A stretch of DNA of 64,000 bases from Tillus elongatus. Taxonomy: Eukaryota; Arthropoda; Insecta; Coleoptera; Cleridae. Shown piece after piece: positions 36,921 through 48,699 of the stretch (position 1 is the stretch's first letter; every line of letters starts with the position of its first letter). Where the stretch lies: positions 113,849,084-113,913,083 of the forward strand of contig OZ023265.1 in the NCBI GenBank assembly GCA_964006375.1, given 5' to 3'. A program made the translations under genes and the position numbers. The notes beneath the pieces were generated by a model, which saw nothing but the letters and a program-made list of their open reading frames with translations, was not told the origin of the DNA and ran no database searches.

Positions 36921-39824
36921 AATTAAATTAAACTGAAAAAACAAACTTGATTTATTAAGTGCAGTATTAAAGCAACCGTTCCAGTTATTAGTTGTAGGCT
37001 TGGCTCCTGGCGGTCGTTAATAATAATAAGTTCAATAACCTTTAAGTTCATGAGCAGATTAGTTTATACAGAAATCACGTAGAGGGGTTACCTGATTATT
37101 CGGCTAGAAATTTACGTTTTTCAATCAATTGATTTAATCAGCTCACTTCATAAGTAGCTACATTGACTTTTATATGCTAGGCTAATATAAAATTCGATTT
37201 TTGGATATGTATCTATACATCTGCACGATGAATATACTTAATTACAATAGAAAAATCAAAAGTTATTTTGTCATATCCATCACAATATTTGAAATCATTT
37301 CCATTTATGCATGATATTTCATCTTTCTTTGACACCTACAATGCTATATTCAATACAAGAACTTGTGCGTTTTACATTTCTTCCATTATCTACAAGATTT
37401 TGAATTGGTTTTAAATAAAAACTATATTAACCTCACTGTTGTGAAGTTATTGTCGCCTCATTTCATTGCTGCACTATTGCAATTATATGGATTCTTTTGC
37501 AAATACATCACTCACTTAAAATTATAAAAATGGTTTAAAAGTGGTCAGGTCAGGTCACGTCACGTCATATTTGGCTTCAGAAATATTTAGGCCGGTTAGC
37601 GCTATCTTACAGGGGTTGTTGGTATATTTCAAAGAAGATTCTGATGGCTAATACAGCTTAAGGAAAAATCGTATTTTGAAGAGGCCTGCTAATGTTGGAT
37701 GAGCCAAGTATTCAAGAATTATTTAAAGATAGAAAGTTCGCAAAAAGCACGGCTACCCTTTTTCCCAGAGCAGCAACCATCTTATGCTGGGTTATGGTGG
37801 CCACGACTAGGTATCTAGACGACATCCTAAACTTGATTGTTTTACCACAAAGATGATGTTTTGCTGATTTTTATTGTCGGGAGATTATGTGTCTTCTGAA
37901 ATATGCGAAGCCATATTGAACACATTTTTAACTTATTGAAGGTGCAAGCATAACTAAAAGCTCCATATATATGATTATTCAACAGTTTCTCGCCTTAATA
38001 AAACATTTTTGTACAGGAAACCTCCAACGCCTGTAAACCTTTGGAAACTATTCTCATCTTTCTGAAAATCAGGTCTACTCAGGCTTTACATATTTTCAGC
38101 TGGTAACAAATTGGAGACTTTTGTTTCTCAATTAAGGATATAAACGATTGTATAATGGGCCCAAATTTGGTAAAAGAAGGGGGGGGGTAGGATAACCTAA
38201 TAACGAATTGTTTCCATGGCAGTGTGTGATTTGTTTGCAGTGGTGTTGCTTTTCTAAAGAACGAAACACCTTCGAATTGCTTTCCTCATCCCTGTTTCTA
38301 ATGATTTCTCTGAGAGTGGTCAGTCACGATTAGTTATAATTAAGAGTTACCTTTCCACAATTATCTGGAAAGTCAACCATGAACACCTCATTGCCATTCC
38401 ACGGCGTGAAATCTTTCCTGCAGCTTTTTTACAGGGAATATGCTAGATCAATAGTGCCTTTAATTTTTCAAATACTACTTTATTTCGGGGTACATAAATG
38501 TATACACGTTCTATTTATAAGAAGGAGACGCCTCAAGGGTTGAACATCTTATTTAAGCCAGACACAGATCGATCGTAATCCAGTTAAACATTTGAAGGTT
38601 AATTTCGAAAATTTCAATGTCGAAGTCGGCGTGAACTATATAGTGAACCCGTCCATACGATATATCTAGTGCCTCAGACAATTAGTCCAACTAGACGGCT
38701 TAATAATGTCAATCCATAAATTGTACGGATGTTATTTTCGTGTACGGACCTAGAAATAGTTCTTTCCGGGGCGCCCTTCATTCTGCATGGAAAATGTAAC
38801 TCTTTTCCAAGGAATCCATCCAGTTTCTTACGATCGCTTACAAGTGATTTTTACCGCCAAGAATGTTGAGCATACTTTATTAAGCAAGACTATGTCCTAA
38901 CCCTTTCAAACACACACTTTTAAATACAGACGTGGAGGCTACTTCTCTGGCTTAAAAATGTTAAAGAAGAAAACAAACATTTGTAAAACCAAAGAAATAG
39001 TCTCTAGGTCTGGATTTAGTATGGAACGGTTTTTGCGAGTGGCAGAACAAAAAATGAATGAATTACATACAATTTTACTCTGACATTTTACGGAAGTTAC
39101 TATTCACTGCAACGTTATCTCAGCTTTTTGCTTATCCATGGAAACGGTCAAGAGTATCTAGGTATCACACAAGCCCGTATTATTTTAAAGGCATTCCAAA
39201 GTTCAGATGTTTAGGAAAAGCACAAAAATTCATAGTGAATCGCGTCAAGTAACCTGACACAGAAAGTAGTAATTTGTTTCCATAGACAGGTTTGTTGATT
39301 AAAGATGGCAAGTGAAGGATTCAAAAAAGGAATTTGTAAAGAGCAATGTCGACTTTGCTAACACAAATTCTTGTGATCAATAGAACTTAACCCTCCACCC
39401 GCGATCACGGTACGTCATACCGCTCCATAAAATACAAATACACATATACTTGCAAATCTCTGCGCTGTAATGTCGACTGCCTATCTATCTTCGTAAAATA
39501 CTAGCGTAGGCATATGGACCAATTGCCGTTGATTTCGGTGTTTGCGTATAACGCTAGTTTTTGCGAGCGTTGTAATCTGGTAACAGTGTATGTTTCGGAT
39601 ACTCTTACCATGAATTTTTTTTTAAAGTCTGATTACACCAGTTTACAAGCGTTTTACTCATCGACTAAAACTAGTTTTGTTTTACCACTTTAAGAGCGCT
39701 AATATCATAGATACCATTAATATGTTTCCATCACGTCTATATTTGTAGATACCGACAACTGAAATACATCTATATTTATCCATCCTTGTCACATGTTCCC
39801 TTTTGTACATTTTACATCGGTTTT
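36921..39824. other. long spacer; TCAGG-like pentamers at 37546-37570
   Basis: Five TCAGG or TCACG pentamers lie near 37546-37570 and a G-run near 38180-38188. No gene is recognised, and a 64-codon frame at 39058 has no known similarity. Confidence 0.4.
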
Positions 39825-40138
39825 CCTTAAAATTGACTAGCCAAAATCACCCATGATATTTTCATCCACAAAACCTTGATATCTGCCCTCTAAATCCATG
39901 ACATCTTGATTAAAACGTTACCCACATTCATCGCTCACTATCCCTAAGTTATCTGGGAAAAACTCTAAATGGGAATGTAAAAAGTAGATTTTTAATGACA
40001 TACAAGCTTCGATTTGATGATAGTTTATTATCAATTCGGCAGCAGTTTCCCTATGATTATCGCGTTTTTAATTTTCTAAAAATCTAGAAACTACATTCTT
40101 AGAAAACCTCCAAACTTCAGTTTCGGCATCTGATAGGT

Positions 40139-41693
40139 CAGTGGCTCTCAAAGTTTAGTTCTTAGCGCTTCCCTGTTTTAACTCATGCAATTACCCCCCC
40201 CCCCCAAATCCGTAGGAATTCAAATTACACTAGGTAACATTGCCTAGTCTAGTGCGTCGGAGATACTGTCGGAAAGTTTGCGTCGAAGATGCTGTCGGAA
40301 AGTTTGCGCCAGGCAACTCCGATCCGATTTTTTTTAGGAAAAATTGGCATTGTACAAAAAACAGAAGTCAAATTTCCATAAAGTGCTGGCAGTAAATGAG
40401 AAAGCTCTCTTGAAATCGTGAAAAGTGGCTTGTAAAGTAGCTAAATGAAAAAAACGCTACACCATTGCAGTGCAACTTTTTTTATCCGTTTGCAAGGACA
40501 CTGTAGAAACAATCTTTGGTGAAAACTTTGCCAAACAACTTGACAATATGCCTCTGTTAAATGATACAATCTGTCGACGAATTAAAAATATATTAGTTGA
40601 TATTCAGTAGCAGTTTGAATCTGAGCTTACTGAAAAATTGTTTGCTATAAAACTTGAAGAAGCAACTGATTCCAGTAGCCATGTCTGGTAAATAAAACAG
40701 TTTACAAGCGCTGGTAAAAAGGGAATCTTCAGAAATTATCCGCGGGCACTGCATAAATCATCGGGAAACCGTAGCATCTAAATCGCTAAGTCCTGGACTA
40801 AATATGGTTTTGAAAGTAGTTATTGAAGTTAACTTTATAAAAACCAGACCTTTAAAATCAAGGATGTTCGCTGTTCTATGTGGACATATGGGAGCTGAGC
40901 ATATATCTTAGCTATTTTATTTCTCCTCCAGGCGTTGTCGCGCGGTAAGGCGGTCGAGCATATCTTTGAACTAAAAAGGGAAGTAGCGATATTTTTGAGT
41001 GTGGAGGGTCACAAGCATTGAGCAGAATTCTACGACACATTACTCTTATTAAATCTTTCTTATTTAGTAGATCTTTTTGAAAACCTTAATACACTTAACC
41101 TTCAACTCCAGAAAAAAGATGTAATTATATTTGATTTGGGTGGTGATAACAAACTAAAAGAAAACGGTTTTGAAATGTTTTTCACGTGGTGTTAATTTAT
41201 GCAAGATTTCCCATTGAAAGAGAACCTCAGAGCTGTGATGCTAAAAACCGTGGGAGATCATTTAGGAAATAGATAGATGTTTCAACAAGCACCTCACAAA
41301 AATCAAATTTTGTTTACAAATCTTTAACAAATTTCTGGGCAAAACTTCCCAGCGACTACTCCGTTATAAAATCCAAAGCGCTTAGAATTCTGCTGCATTT
41401 TCTAACGTCTTATCTTTGTGAAACTGCATTTGCTGCACTTACTGCCTTGAAATATAAATACATAACAAACTTCAAGTATAAAATAATCTCAGAGTGACCA
41501 TCTCTAACATAGAACCAAATTTAGAGAGGTTGTGCACCTCGAAACAAGAGCATGTTAGCCACGAATCCTTGGAATAGGTTCCTTTTTCTGATAATAAAAT
41601 TTCAACAAACGTTTTTTTTAATCTGTAACGCGTCTCCCTAACCATGTAAAAGCGCCCTTCTGGGGCGCGCGCACTACAGTTTGAGAATCGCTA
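40139..41693 (+). mobile_element. hAT transposon with inverted repeats and 8-bp target duplication
   Basis: The left end is CAGTGGCTCTCAAAGTTTAG. The right end read inward is TAGCGATTCTCAAACTGTAG, a typical hAT (Charlie-like) inverted repeat. It is flanked by TGATAGGT (40131-40138) and TGATAGGC (41694-41701), an 8-bp target duplication with one mismatch. The insertion splits the arthropod-family pseudogene. Confidence 0.92.
40380..41580 (+). pseudogene. hAT transposase (ZBED-like), degenerate
   Basis: Pieces in order are VAKxKKxYTIAVQLFYPF near 40440-40490 and ETIFGENFAKQLDNMPLLND (about 40508-40565, after frame correction). TICRRIKNI follows, then a block with LEEATDSSS (about 40645-40670, where the catalytic Asp region DESTD reads EATDS). 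VNFIKTRPLKSRMFAVLCGH (about 40830-40890) comes next with MGAEH after it. Near 40990-41120 lie FELKREVAIFL and DLFENLNTLNLQLQ-like segments. The carboxy end LCETAFAALTALKYKYI (about 41415-41465) and ERLCTSKQEHVSHES (about 41525-41570) are the dimerisation end. Many stops. Confidence 0.85.
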
Positions 41694-42737
41694 TGATAGG
41701 CATTGCTGAAACAGGTTATCACTGAACATTTTTATTTATTTTGGGACCTACAAATGTACTTATTTAAGCTTCGCTTCTGATAAGTTTGGATAAACTTTGT
41801 GTAAATACTTGAAACCATCACCATCATGATTTAGGCTTTTGACAAAATGTTTCATTAAATCAAGCTTAATGTGCAATGCAAGAGGAATAGAAAAACCTTT
41901 GTTGGATTTACAATCGGCTTGTAATTTTAATATTCATCTGACCGGGAATAAAACTTCTCTTGTAGGCCATACTTTCCTTAAGTAATGTTGGTCTCTTGCT
42001 CTACTGTCCCACAAACACAAAAAAGAACAACATTTTCTATGCCCTCCTTGCCAACCTAATAGGAAATCTATTAAGCTTCCTTAATATCACCGCAGATGTG
42101 CGAGTCGTATTCATCGTAATGAAATCATTGAAGCAAAAGTTTCATTGGCTCAGTTGTTTCCTTAGTGCAAACAGTATGGGCCACTGGAATTCAAGGCATC
42201 TCTTAACCAATATGAAGAAATACATACAATAAATTAGTTTTGGATAAATAAATAAATAAACACCATTCTTGGAGATTATTATAGGGAGGATTCATTTCTT
42301 GAAATAAACTAACTATATCCAAACAGTAGCAAAACAATCCTTTCTTTCTGAAGTAATGTGAGAAATCTATACTTCTGCTTCCTTAATACGTGACCCTTGT
42401 ATCAGAACTAAGAAAGTTCCATTGTTGTAATTGAGATGGGAGTAGTTCACTAACAGACTTTAAAAGATTCAGGTCCCGCACAAGATTACTGAGCTCCGGT
42501 TGTTCCATAAGATGTGGTCTTGCGGATTCTTGTACGAATTTACTACTTCCACTAATCTGTAAAAATTTGTTGTCCGGCATATCCGACATACTTTAATCAC
42601 TGTCAATTGATGGTTTACTTGTGGCACCGGGGCAAACATGCTCAGGTAAATCCGTCGAATGCAACGCTGTTCTGGATACAGATGTAACATCTGCATAATC
42701 TACATTCGACTTATTTTCCTTACTGAAACCCGATGTT

Positions 42738-42772
42738 TTGGTCAGGTCCCGTCAGGTCAAGTCAGGCCAGCT
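42738..42772 (+). repeat. TCAGG-like pentamer repeat
   Basis: Five pentamers read TCAGG, TCCCG, TCAGG, TCAAG, TCAGG from about 42743. Similar short runs lie at 37546-37570 and, reversed, at 24850-24866. TCAGG is the telomere repeat of many beetles, but the run is short. Confidence 0.5.
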
Positions 42773-43009
42773 CAAAGGTTACTCATTGGGTTCAGAAGAA
42801 CCACGTAAGGGCGTAAGTCGGTATGGACACCAAAGCATCATATTGCGGTGAAATTGACCGGCCTGAAACATCAAGTAAATAGTTTGGGAAATAAGTGACA
42901 CCTTTTTGTAAAATTGTAACATTTTCTTTTGTTTTCCCAATATATGATTAGAATATATAACATTTATTGTTTTACTCAGTCTAATTTATTCTCTCGAATC
43001 GTTACAACA

Positions 43010-43705
43010 GTAGTGGTATCTGATATCAGTGCTCGCGAGTTGTGTAAAAAAGTTGTGGTTGAAGGTTGAACTGACAATTGCAGAAAAATCCCCTGTAAAG
43101 TGAACAGCTTACATCTGAACCAAATCTAAAGTTGCGCAAATTATATTTCGACTAAGGCTCTATGACATGACAATAATATTTTATGGTGGCAAAAACAGCG
43201 TAAGAATTTCCTATTTTAAGAATAGACTCATTTGTGTCTGTATCAGCGGAATCTGGTATCGGTGCTGGCGAGTAGCGTAAAAGAAGCTGTGGTCGCGCGT
43301 TGAGGATTGAACTGACAATTGCAGAAAAATGCCCTATATAGTAAACAGCTTATTTCTGAACAAAATATAAAGTGGCGAATATTATCTTTAGACTGAGGCT
43401 CTATGATAATAACATTTTATGGTGGCAAAAACAGCGTAAGAATCTTCTCTTTTAAGAACAGAATTATATGTATCTGTATCAGCGGTATCTGATATCGGTA
43501 CTCGCGAGTAGTGTAAAAGAAGCTGTGGTCGCGCGTTGAGGGTTGAACTGACAATTGTCGAAAACTCCCCTAAAAGTGAACAGTTTATTTTTAAACAAAA
43601 CAAAGTGGCACAAATTGCCTTTAGATTGAAGCTCTATGGCATGACAATAATATTTTATGGTGACAAAAACAGCGTAAGAATCTTCTATTCTAAGAACATA
43701 CTTTT
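43010..43705. repeat. three tandem units of about 235 bp
   Basis: Marks ATCTGATATC or ATCTGGTATC occur at 43018, 43251 and 43487. Each unit then carries GCTGTGGT(C/T), TTGAACTGACAATTG, GGCTCTATGA and AAAAACAGCGTAAGAAT. The copies are about 80-90 percent alike by eye. There is no coding capacity. Satellite-like. Confidence 0.88.
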
Positions 43706-44734
43706 TTGACTAAAATTCTAAACGAGTATCTTGGTTTACTAATTACACTACATTATTTTGAAACTTCTAGACGCGGAGGTAACCTATTTTGTGTTCAAAA
43801 ACCCATCACTTCATTGTTCTTTCTACTATTCTTTTAACTAAACAGTTAACGCGAGATATGTGATTTAACATAATTGATTACCCTAGGGACCTTTTGGTAA
43901 TTATTGTTATTATCTTAAGAATAGTAATTGTGAACAGTATAAAGGAGAAATCCACTTCTAGTAGTGCAATATTTGTTGCTAAATAAATTTTACATTTTAC
44001 CTTGAAGCTATTTTAAACAAATGGTAATACTACTCCAGATAATTGCACAATTTTTGTTGAGGCATTATTAAGAAAGTTCAATCACGATACTATAATGTAC
44101 GTTTATTTTAGATTAACGAAGTATTTCATTTTAGCGATACGGTTATTAAAGGATAAAAAATTGCAAGAGTTTTATATGAAATTCTTAATTTTTTTGTAGG
44201 TAACAGGCATAGAATATAAGACGTATATACACTAATTCACTGATTACGTGCAAAGACTGTGCGAGAAACAAACGTATATTAAGTGCGATCCAAACAAAAC
44301 ACAATGCAGACATAAGAAAAGCAATATGGATTTCGGGATGGGCAGATACACAGGTTTTTTATTGATAAAGCACTACGATTCTTTGTTCACGGCAATGTTG
44401 TTGTTTGGCAAACCGTTAAAATCACACAAATCGAATATACAGAATTGCGCAGCGCAAACGAAACAGACGCGAAAAAAAAATCTCTCGCAGCCCTCAATTT
44501 TTATTTCGAGGGGGAAACGTTTTGGCGATATTCTCAACCCTCTCAGTTTATCCCTCTTGCAGGGGTGAGTTTCAACCCTGAAAATTTAAAGAGAAAAGGG
44601 TATTGAGTGATCTCATTTTAAGGCCAATCAAATTATATTTTTAGAAGATTTTAGATTTTAAAAATCGGTTGAATAGTTTTTAAGAAAATGCATCCCAAAG
44701 TGTTGTCTGCCAAACTAAACGAACAAGTTTCTTA
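43706..44734. other. spacer, nothing recognised
   Basis: A frame at 44248-44568 (106 codons) has no known similarity and no other support. Confidence 0.4.
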
Positions 44735-44870
44735 CATTATTTTTAGCGAACTTTTATTTAAAAAATTCGCTTATAGCGAGACTGCAATTTTTTTTCAATT
44801 GAGCGCCTAGAACACATATCCGGGGTCAGTTTCAATTTTAATATGTTTATATATATGTAGGTATTCGATA
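44735..44870 (-). repeat. composite-repeat tail, reverse orientation
   Basis: GCCTAGAACACATATCCGGG and GTCAGTTTCAATTTT are the complement of the C1 tail, ending in a short AT stretch. The terminal hairpin is kept as TTAGCGAA...TTCGCTTA (44743-44772). Possible body sequence in reverse (TGAACTAGATCGTTAGCCAG, 44934-44953) follows. Confidence 0.75.
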
Positions 44871-45094
44871 ACTAACTATATCGATAACTGATCTTGATGA
44901 AACTCTGCAAGTACATTTCTTTTATTAATGGCTTGAACTAGATCGTTAGCCAGCCCGAATCGACAAGTTTTTTCATTAAAAAAAAATAATTTTTCGGAAA
45001 AAAAAATTCGTATGTCAAAAAACAAGAGCTGGTCTGATGAAATTTGGTAAATATATTGTACTCGTAAATACCTTACTATACACCAAAGCTCAAG

Positions 45095-45176
45095 TTTATA
45101 GGTTATTAGAAAATTGAGTTATTCAAATTTGAAGCATTTAATGAAAATTGACTACCATAACGCACTTGCTGCGTCC
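45095..45176 (+). repeat. right half of MITE
   Basis: ATAGGTTATTAGAAAATTGA through CATAACGCACTTGCTGCGTC matches the right third of the MITE. There is no left inverted repeat. Confidence 0.75.
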
Positions 45177-45185
45177 CGAAATTTT

Positions 45186-45830
45186 TGTATTGCCTCAACA
45201 GTATAGTAATGTATTAGATGTGCAAAATGTTGACCTCCAACTTCCATGCAACACTACAAGTTCTGTTGAGAGCGGTTCAAATATTGCGAAGCATTTAGGG
45301 TAAATATTATTGGCATTCGGCGATGGTGCGTTGGTGTAAATCATCTAAGCATTCTGGCAGTGTGGCGTAAATCTCATTTTTCAGTTTTCAGGTGGTCCCA
45401 CAAAAAAGTATAGAAAGTTTAAATCTGGCGACCTTACAGGCAATTCTATTGCTCCTCTTCGCCCAATGCAGCTCTCAGGAGAAATGCAATTACAGTCATT
45501 CGGGGATTCCGTTGATCCAGCCCTAACAGAAGTTTATGTGGCCGTTAAAATAAAAATTAGTATTTCAGAAAGACGGTGCACCCTCACACTATACCGTCGC
45601 TGGTCGCTTGTACCTGGATGAATTATTTCCTAGGAGATGGATTAGGTGTAGAGGAGCAATAGAATGGTCTGCAAGGTCGACAGATTTAAATCGGTTAGAC
45701 TTTTTTGAGGCTGAATGTCAACAAATTTTACCCGAAATGCTTCGCAACTTGTATGAAAGCTGGAGGTCAACATTTTGAAAATTCAACGCATAATCATACT
45801 GTTAAGGTAATAAAATATAAGAATTTTTTT
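45186..45830. mobile_element. fold-back Tc1/mariner remnant with two inverted transposase ends
   Basis: AAAATGTTGACCTCCAACTT (45218) and GCTGGAGGTCAACATTTTGA (45760) are near-complementary arms. The minus strand from 45470 reads IGRRGAIELPVRSPDLNFLY, and the plus strand from 45640 reads CRGAIEWSARSTDLNRLDFF, so the same transposase segment occurs twice, facing away from the centre. The plus copy also keeps a KDGAPSHYTVAG-like start near 45570. Each covers only the carboxy-terminal ~90 codons. Confidence 0.75.
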
Positions 45831-46140
<310 letters not shown>

Positions 46141-46379
46141 AGCTGATCAATCTTAATTGAAAAACCATGTCAATTCAACGTTAATATAAATTTTGGAACC
46201 GAATTAAAGAATGAAAACATAACTAATGTTTTTTAGTAAGTTAATACTGATAAACAATGAAACTTTTGATGAGAAAAGTTTTTGTTAATTTTTGGGTTCT
46301 CAGAAAGGCATGATAAAATTTAGATGTGCTGCGGCTTCTTCTTAAAATGTTTAAACGTTCTTTGCAATCTTGACTATGT

Positions 46380-46730
46380 ATCAATTTTAGAGAATTTGCC
46401 TAACCATCTTGTGGCAACAAAAGGATGTAACCAAAAATAAGTTCTTTAAAAATAGGTGTAATTTCGCTTGCATAATCATTTAAATAAAGCCCGCGCACAT
46501 CGGTAAAGTATACTAAAGTTATAAGAGATGATGGAAAATGTTTGAACTTTCCTTGTATTGTTAAAATTCCATCAATTTTGGAGAATTTGGCCTATTACTT
46601 CTTGGCAACAACAAGATGTTACCAAAAATTAGTTCTTTAAAATTAGGTGTAATTTCACCTCCATAATTATTTAAATAAAGACTCCGCGCATTGCTAAAAT
46701 ATACTAAAGTTATGAGAGGTGCTGAATGTG
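46380..46730. repeat. two tandem units of about 191 bp
   Basis: ATCAATTTTAGAGAATTTG (46380) recurs as ATCAATTTTGGAGAATTTGG (46571). Later blocks GGTGTAATTTC, ATTTAAATAAAG and TATACTAAAGTTAT recur in order. Diverged, non-coding. Confidence 0.8.
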
Positions 46731-47419
46731 GGTAACAGACTTTTTTTCGGTGTGTCAAAGAAAACTGTGACAAGAAGAGATGGAAAGAGAAAACAAGAAA
46801 TCGAGTGGGAATTAAATTTAAGGTACCGCTTAAGCCTGACTTAAGGACACTATATGGCTATCTTTAAAACAACGGTGACTGAGTTGCATGTAGAAGAACG
46901 CAATGTGGATACTCTTAACGCCTGGCATAAAAACACTGTATGGCTCTATCTGTTTGGTAAAAGCTGACTCAGTTGCCTGTATTATAGAGCGAAGACCGCA
47001 ATGTGGAAAGTTAGTGGACCATCCTCAAGGATCTTATAATCGATTGTACAAAAGAAGCATGTTGTAAAACGAAAATTGCATGTTTAATGAGGGGTGCGTG
47101 GTGTAGTAAAAAACTAAAGATACCTGTGGATGACTAACAGAAAGCATATGAGAGAAAGATGATAGCCAAATATTTGAGACAGAAAACAGAAGCGCCTGGT
47201 TAAGTAAAGAAATTTGAGATGTGTGAACTCTCATTTAATGAAGAAGTAAAAAAAAACTGGGGATTGCTAAGAGAAAGCATATAGAAGAATGATGATAGCT
47301 AAATATACGAGACAGAAATAAAAGCGCCTGGTTGCGTACAGAAAATTGAGAAGCAAGTGCAAAAGAATAGCTAGTGACATTAATAAGAACTTAAAACGAA
47401 AAGGCTAAAACAATGTAGA
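46731..47419. other. spacer with short diverged repeats
   Basis: GAGAAAGATGATAGCCAAATA and AGAATGATGATAGCTAAATA-type blocks near 47150 and 47285, each followed by GAGACAGA and AGCGCCTGGTT, show a second pair of ~125-base repeats. CTGACTCAGTTGC and GTGACTGAGTTGC near 46963 and 46877 are a third. No coding signal. Confidence 0.5.
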
Positions 47420-48690
47420 ATCATTTTAAGAGGTACAAGAAAAATGTTTTCCAGTGGATAATAAATGCAAAACTAATCGAAAGAAAAATATGATTGTGAT
47501 AAAAACGCATAATAGAGACATTGTATAGGACAAGGAGGGTGTGGGAGAATGCAGGAAAGAATATTTTAAGAAACTATATGGGAGCAATCAGAGTCATCAG
47601 AAGACTGAAGTCAAGCAGAAGGCGACACTGCTGAATTGCATAAAATTGAAATAGCGATCGAGAAATTAAAGAACAAAAAGGCAGTTCGTTTGATAATATT
47701 CATAGAGAAAAGTTGAAGTATGGGTGCTCAAATGTGGCTGTGTGACTATTCAAGTTGTTTAACGTATTCATAAAAGTAGACCAAGTACCAGTGGCGGAAA
47801 GACGATATCATGGTGGCTTTGTATTAAGGCAAAGGAAGCAAGAGTGAATACAAATATTACGAATCGATAAGCTTGTTATGTATTGTGGGTAAGCTATTTT
47901 GGAGAGTATTAATAGAACGGGTGAAGCAGCTGACCAAGGGCAAGGTTTTGTATGTTTGAATGTTCAGTGTGGTTTCAAGGCTGAAAGAGGCTGTACTGAT
48001 CAAATGTTTTAACTTGAGTGGGTGGTTGTGAAAAGCTTGAATGTTTGAACGAATGTGTACTCCACGTTTTTAAACTTGAAGAAAGCATATGATACTGTAA
48101 ATACGCAAGATATGTGGTGTATTTTAAAGGAATATGGTGTGAGTGATTGGCTTATAGGTGCTGTTAAATTGTTATATTATGACAGTAGAGCATGAGTGAG
48201 AACTCAGTAACTATTTTATAATCCGACAGGGTGTCAGACAAGGATATGTGATGTCTTCGTGTTTACTTAACATATTCATTGGCAAATGTATAAGAGAAAG
48301 CTGCTCGGAGACAAACAGCATACAAATTAATGCTTCTGATGTAAAAGTGTCACTGTACGCTGTTGATGCTATACCACCTACTCAAGGAAAAATGCAGCGG
48401 ATGTTAGAGAGACTGATGACAGTAACAATAAAATTAATATTCGTGTGAAAATTAAAGTATGATGTTTGCTAAAGAGAATGAAACAAGTAATTCCAGTATT
48501 TTAATAAATGGTAGTCTGGTACAGTAAGTAAATAAATTAAGATATTTAGGAAGACGATGTACAAAGTAGAAGGATAAATGCAAGCAGAAAGGTGACCACT
48601 GTCATGACCACTGTGAAAACATAACAAATAAATACAGAGACTACATATTCCAGAAAGTTTAACAGCAAAAACAAAAAAATAGCAATAGGT
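47420..48690 (+). pseudogene. non-LTR reverse transcriptase, third family, degenerate
   Basis: Fragments in order are EIAIEKLKNKKAV (about 47645-47690), an ISLLCIVGKLFWRVLIERVK segment (about 47868-47925), and motif A as LKKAYDTVN near 48070-48100. DMWCILKEYGVSDWLIGAVK (about 48110-48165) follows, then the motif B region RQGVRQG (about 48225-48245) and MSSCLLNIFIGKCIRESCSE (48251-48310). The motif C region reads VSLYAVDA in place of YADD (48349-48372). A carboxy-terminal fragment continues to about 48580. One catalytic Asp is replaced by Val, and several stops occur. The clade is uncertain. Confidence 0.75.
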
Positions 48691-48699
48691 GGCAGATTA

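Larger units (their letters stand above)
39825..42720 (-). pseudogene. arthropod multi-copy protein of unknown function, split by hAT
   Basis: The minus strand reads a protein I recognise as a widespread arthropod family without assigned function. PHLMEQPELSNLVRDLNLLK (about 42510-42450) comes first, then LFQEMN with EWCLFIYLSKTNLL (about 42290-42240). Next are CSFLCLWDSRARDQHY (about 42020-41980), PLALHIKLDLMKHFVKSLNH (about 41900-41840) and DGFKYLHKVYPNLSEAKLK. After the hAT insertion it continues with WRFSKNVVSRFLEN, CMSLKIYFLHSHLEFFPDNL (about 40000-39940), VSDEC and QDVMDLEGRYQG. Several stops show it is dead. Without the insertion the span is about 1.35 kb, near full length. The family is often present in many copies and may itself be mobile. 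Confidence 0.7.
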
